Source: Candidatus Tenderia sp.
GTDB lineage: Bacteria > Pseudomonadota > Gammaproteobacteria > Tenderiales > Tenderiaceae
Direction: 5' to 3'
Length of the DNA: 9,958 nucleotides
NCBI GenBank assembly: GCA_030148045.1
Contig: JASBUE010000080.1
Location: 1 to 9,958, forward strand
Made by a program: the position numbers and the translations under genes. The notes below the pieces were generated by a model. It was given only the letters and a program-made list of their open reading frames with translations, ran no database searches and was not told where the DNA came from. The stretch's first letter is position 1. The number at the start of each line of letters is the position of its first letter. Shown piece by piece: positions 7,603 through 9,958 of the stretch.

Positions 7603-7944
7603 TTATCTCTGTTTGCGATAGCTGCGGGGAACGAACTCCTCCGGCTTGCCGGAGATCCACTCGATGAACCTTTGTACATCAACGTGTTGCCGCAATGCGT
7701 CGAGACTATAATACGACTCCGCCAGCTCCTTTTCGCTAAACAGCGCATGCAGCTGTTTATGGCAAGGCTTGCAAAGCCGTGCCATGCGCGTGGTCATGGC
7801 CTGACGATCGAACCGTTTACGGGTCTTCTTGTTGCGATGCCGCAGGCGCGGAATCAGGTGGCGCCTGGTCAGCCTCGAGATGCGCCGCCGGCAAAGCTGG
7901 CAGTGTGAAACACCGTCGAAAGATTCGAGAACATCCTCCTTCAT
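7603..7944 (-). CDS. Small HNH endonuclease
   Basis: The 113-residue protein has the zinc-supported HNH layout: CQLC (C15, C18), RHLIPR (H29), CKPCHKQLH (C58, C61, H62, H66), then the FSEKELAESYYSLDALRQH region typical of a widespread gammaproteobacterial HNH protein. Such proteins bind and nick DNA through a beta-beta-alpha-metal fold; the biological role of this subgroup is not established. Two starts are possible. GTG 7950 has no spacing to a ribosome site. ATG 7944 has GGGGGGTG just upstream and overlaps the stop of the Mut7-C gene as ATGA, so it is chosen. That overlap indicates translational coupling with the Mut7-C gene. Ends in TAA, 26 bases before the TraB gene. Confidence 0.88.
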   Translation of the reverse strand: MKEDVLESFDGVSHCQLCRRRISRLTRRHLIPRLRHRNKKTRKRFDRQAMTTRMARLCKPCHKQLHALFSEKELAESYYSLDALRQHVDVQRFIEWISGKPEEFVPRSYRKQR

Positions 7945-8432
7945 TTCCACACCCCCCGGTTAAACTCTTTCAAGCGCCTACGCATGCGCCGCACATGACT
8001 CCCCTCCCAATAGAGTTTACGGCAGGCAGGGCAATACCGCACCGGCTTGTGGGAGGCCCATATATCCGCCGGCATTCGGTCCTTCAGCGATGCGCGTTGT
8101 TCGGGTCCGATCCGGACCAATGGCACATTGCATAACAGGCAACGGCTAAACGGCGCCTTGCACCAATCCAGTTCACGCCTGGCCGTCAGTTCTTCAATGC
8201 ACGCCGGTACGTCGTTAGCCTGCAGCAATACGATGATGTCCGCATCTTTCCGGTGCTCGTCCAGAAGGTTACGGTCCCGCGTCAGGAACAAGCGCCCTTC
8301 CTTACGGGCCAAGCGCAGCAATTCGGCATCATGCTCGCCATTGCTGGCGATCAGCGTATCGTAACCGGCGGCGCGCAGCCAACGCCCCACGCCCTGCAGC
8401 ATTTCATCGCAAACAAATTTATTTTCAGCCAT
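7941..8432 (-). CDS. Mut7-C RNase domain protein (PIN-like fold with zinc ribbon)
   Basis: The 163-residue protein matches the Mut7-C family: an N-terminal PIN-like nuclease fold with acidic residues in FVCDEMLQGVGRWLRAAGYD (D9, E10) and LTRDRNLL (D53), then a zinc ribbon with CLLC (C98, C101) and CPAC (C134, C137), followed by YWEGSHVRRM. The family is named after the C-terminal RNase domain of animal Mut-7; bacterial members are predicted RNases with unknown targets. A TTG start at 8441 is possible, but ATG 8432, with GAAGG just upstream, is preferred. It ends in TGA within the ATGA overlap with the HNH gene, so the two nuclease-like proteins are likely made together. It is divergent from the small membrane protein gene at 8522. 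Confidence 0.9.
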   Translation of the reverse strand: MAENKFVCDEMLQGVGRWLRAAGYDTLIASNGEHDAELLRLARKEGRLFLTRDRNLLDEHRKDADIIVLLQANDVPACIEELTARRELDWCKAPFSRCLLCNVPLVRIGPEQRASLKDRMPADIWASHKPVRYCPACRKLYWEGSHVRRMRRRLKEFNRGVWK

Positions 8433-8455
8433 TGCCTTCAACCGGAGTCGAAATT

Positions 8456-8470
8456 TTCATACTCTATGAA
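8456..8470. repeat. Perfect short inverted repeat in a divergent promoter region
   Basis: TTCATA and TATGAA flank CTC, giving a perfect 6-bp arm palindrome. It lies between the divergent Mut7-C and small membrane protein genes, 24 bases before the Mut7-C start. This position suits an operator for a dimeric regulator, but no regulator gene is nearby and the arms are short enough to arise by chance. Confidence 0.35.
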
Positions 8471-8521
8471 TAGACCACTGCGTCGATAACCTGTTTGACG
8501 GCCTTCAGAGCAGGGGGAAAC

Positions 8522-8731
8522 ATGCATATTTACGATGAAAAACAAAACCGTTGGATTCGGCATCGCGATACCGCCGAATACCAACGGCGCAAGCGCAGGC
8601 TGCGCGACTACTGGACCCTCGGCCTGCTCGCCACGCTTCCCTTCACGCCCGGCATACAAATCACCCTCATCCTGCTGGCGACATTTGTCTCCCTGGCCTA
8701 TCTCGACGAGACGCCCTATCGTACAGGCTAA
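8522..8731 (+). CDS. Small single-membrane protein, unknown function
   Basis: The 69-residue protein starts at ATG 8522 behind a strong ribosome site AGGGGGA (8512-8518). An upstream in-frame start at 8495 is less likely because it bypasses this site. Residues 1-30 are polar and very basic (RRKRRLR at 22-28). Residues 31-60 are hydrophobic, broken by a PFTPG turn at 40-44, so they form one long or two short membrane segments. The end DETPYRTG is polar. The basic N-terminus should stay in the cytoplasm. It ends in TAA, and the phosphatase frame follows in the same reading frame 42 bases later. Function unknown. Confidence 0.75.
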   Translation: MHIYDEKQNRWIRHRDTAEYQRRKRRLRDYWTLGLLATLPFTPGIQITLILLATFVSLAYLDETPYRTG

Positions 8732-8761
8732 CATCGCTGGCGCCGATCGCAGGACAAACGA

Positions 8762-8767
8762 TACAAT
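8762..8767 (+). promoter_or_regulatory. Candidate -10 box immediately before the phosphatase start
   Basis: TACAAT ends 6 bases before the GTG start at 8774, so a transcript from it would begin at about the start codon itself and be leaderless. No good -35 box is seen, and no ribosome site precedes the GTG. Readthrough transcription from the upstream small gene is the alternative. Confidence 0.3.
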
Positions 8768-8773
8768 ATCCCG

Positions 8774-9478
8774 GTGCAACAACAATCCTCCCGTATCAAA
8801 CGCTTTTCCATCAACCATCAGGGTCGCGACTTTGTCGTCGGCGACATCCATGGCTGTTTCGATGCGCTGAATGTCGAACTCACGCGCCTGCGTTTCGCGC
8901 CTGACAGGGACCGCCTGTTCGCCGTCGGTGACCTGATCGACCGCGGTCCGGGCTCGGACAAGGTGCTGAGCTGGCTGAACCAAGCCTGGTTCCACTCCTG
9001 CCTCGGCAATCACGAAGAGATGATCCTGACGATCGCCCCCGACAGCGAGGAAGGGCGCGGCTGGTATCGGGATTACGGCGGTGACTGGTGGCTGCGCCTG
9101 GACGCCGTCTCGCGACGGGCTGTTCTGGCGGCCTTCGCTGACCTCCCCCTCGCCATCGAACTGGAGACCGCCCACGGGCGTGTCGGCCTGGTGCACGCCG
9201 ATATCCCCAAAGGGATGAGCTGGCCGGCCTTCCTGCGCCTGCTGGAAATGGGCGATGCGGAGACGCGCAGCACCGCCCTGTGGGGCCGCAGCCGTATCAG
9301 ACGCCTGCTGGGCAGCCCGGTGAAGGGTATCGACCGCGTTGTCTGCGGCCACACTATCACTCCGGACCGCAAGATAGCGGTCAAGGGCAATGTCTGGTTC
9401 ATCGAGACTGGTGCCTTCCTGCGCGACGACGCGGCCGCCGGCCTGACGGTGATCAGCACGGATCAACTTTTCCAATAA
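8774..9478 (+). CDS. PPP-family serine/threonine protein phosphatase (PrpA/PrpB-like)
   Basis: The 234-residue protein carries all PPP metallophosphatase motifs in order: GDIHG (23-27), GDLIDRGP (52-59), GNHE (78-81), the metal-binding His in VHAD (140-143), and GHT (192-194). The length fits the bacterial and phage group with PrpA, PrpB and lambda phosphatase (about 220 residues). These cytoplasmic Mn-dependent enzymes remove phosphate from Ser/Thr or Tyr of proteins; the target here is unknown. The start is the GTG at 8774. No ATG is available before residue 83, and there is no ribosome site upstream, so the start is odd. The upstream frame stays open back to the TAA that ends the small membrane protein gene. 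Ends in TAA, 18 bases before the AGCS gene. Confidence 0.92.
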   Translation: MQQQSSRIKRFSINHQGRDFVVGDIHGCFDALNVELTRLRFAPDRDRLFAVGDLIDRGPGSDKVLSWLNQAWFHSCLGNHEEMILTIAPDSEEGRGWYRDYGGDWWLRLDAVSRRAVLAAFADLPLAIELETAHGRVGLVHADIPKGMSWPAFLRLLEMGDAETRSTALWGRSRIRRLLGSPVKGIDRVVCGHTITPDRKIAVKGNVWFIETGAFLRDDAAAGLTVISTDQLFQ

Positions 9479-9496
9479 CAATAAACGGACACGCCC

Positions 9497-9958
9497 ATGT
9501 TTAATGCGCTCCAGCAATTTCTCGATGACGCCAGTGGCATCATCTGGGGCCCGGCGACCCTGGTATTACTGCTCGGCGCCGGGCTTTATCTCACCCTCGG
9601 CCTGCGGGCCATACCCTGGCGCAAGACGGGGGCCGCCTTCCGCCTGCTGTGGTAAGGACGCCGGGCGGAAGGCGAGGGTGATATCACGCCCTTCCAGGCG
9701 CTGATGACGGCGCTGTCCGCCACCATCGGCACCGGCAACATCGCCGGTGTGGCCACCGCCATCTCCCTGGGCGGACCGGGGGCGGTATTCTGGATGTGGA
9801 TCACCGCCCTGCTCGGCATGGCGACCAAATACAGCGAGGCGGTGCTGGCGGTACGCTATCGCGAGGTGGACGAACGCGGCAAGCACGTCGGCGGCCCCAT
9901 GTACTACATCAAGAACGGCCTGGACGCGAAGTGGCACTGGCTGGGGGTCGCCTTCGCC
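9497..9958 (+). pseudogene. Alanine/glycine:cation symporter (AGCS) family protein, interrupted by in-frame TAA, cut by window edge
   Basis: AGCS proteins import alanine or glycine with sodium through the inner membrane. The visible 154 codons begin at ATG 9497. The first helix (about residues 15-35, WGPATLVLLLGAGLYLTLGL) is followed by the hallmark segment ITPFQALMTALSATIGTGN, then GPGAVFWMWITALLGMATKY and GGPMYYIKNGL, all standard for the family. Codon 53 (9653-9655) is TAA, between AAFRLLW and GRRAEGEGDITPFQALM. Homologs have a Trp, one variable polar or basic residue, then Gly-Arg at this place, so one codon is replaced and nothing is shifted. A restart at ATG 9701 would lose the first helix and part of the transport core. 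The ribosome site (ACGGA) is weak. The distal part lies beyond the window. The family is certain; functional status is not. Confidence 0.85.

Noticed and set aside
7577..7660. Longer TraB start at 7660
   Set aside because: It overlaps the HNH gene and places 28 polar residues before an obvious signal peptide.
8438..9517. 359-codon open frame opposite the phosphatase
   Set aside because: Antisense shadow of the small membrane protein and PPP phosphatase genes, whose motifs are unambiguous.
999..9655. Selenocysteine or pyrrolysine insertion at the internal stops
   Set aside because: Selenocysteine uses TGA, which never occurs internally here. Pyrrolysine uses TAG only, while four of the five stops are TAA, and none of the families is known to carry either residue.
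744..9958. Complete reassignment of TAA/TAG to Gln
   Set aside because: TAA correctly ends the cold shock gene (68 residues, standard C-terminus) with no in-frame TGA before its terminator. Reading through the TAA at 4833 would run 86 codons into a different frame of the next gene. Only partial suppression remains possible.

Overview
The window is GC-rich, densely coded bacterial DNA with strongly G/C-ending codons. Its gene content (RNase D with two HRDC domains, a 68-residue cold shock protein, a COG2908 phosphoesterase, a SulP anion transporter and an alanine/glycine:cation symporter) best fits an environmental gammaproteobacterium. The exact lineage cannot be fixed from sequence alone. 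There are no insertion sequences, tRNAs, rRNAs, CRISPR arrays or phage genes.

Layout. 1-415 (minus): a COG2908 metallophosphoesterase that runs off the left edge. 416-743: divergent intergenic region with a good promoter for the next gene. 744-5699 (plus): SulP transporter, rnd (RNase D), a beta-propeller-like protein and an exported protein of unknown function. These genes are closely spaced and end at a two-way terminator at 5708-5740. 5758-8432 (minus), in transcription order: Mut7-C RNase-like protein, HNH nuclease (4-base ATGA overlap with the Mut7-C gene), exported TraB/GumN protein with an N-terminal DUF4124-like part, a 104-residue unknown, then a cold shock gene with its own promoter and a leader of about 100 nt. 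8522-9958 (plus): 69-residue membrane protein, PPP-family Ser/Thr phosphatase, and the start of an AGCS symporter that runs off the right edge.

The main oddity is that five of the twelve genes (SulP, beta-propeller, exported unknown, TraB, AGCS) are each broken by exactly one in-frame stop codon: four TAA, one TAG, no TGA. In all five the frame is otherwise intact and family-like sequence resumes directly after the stop, with no frameshift. All five are compatible with a lost CAA/CAG (Gln) codon. TAA also ends many of the intact genes, including the cold shock gene just before its terminator, so wholesale reassignment of TAA to an amino acid is contradicted here. What remains is recent nonsense mutation, sequence or assembly error, or partial suppression by a tRNA that reads UAA and UAG. 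The interrupted genes are annotated as pseudogenes over their full span; if the stops are errors or are suppressed, they are ordinary full-length genes.

Functionally this is a mixed housekeeping/envelope neighbourhood: anion and amino-acid uptake, RNA processing, cold shock, nucleic-acid cleavage and protein dephosphorylation. No single pathway is evident.
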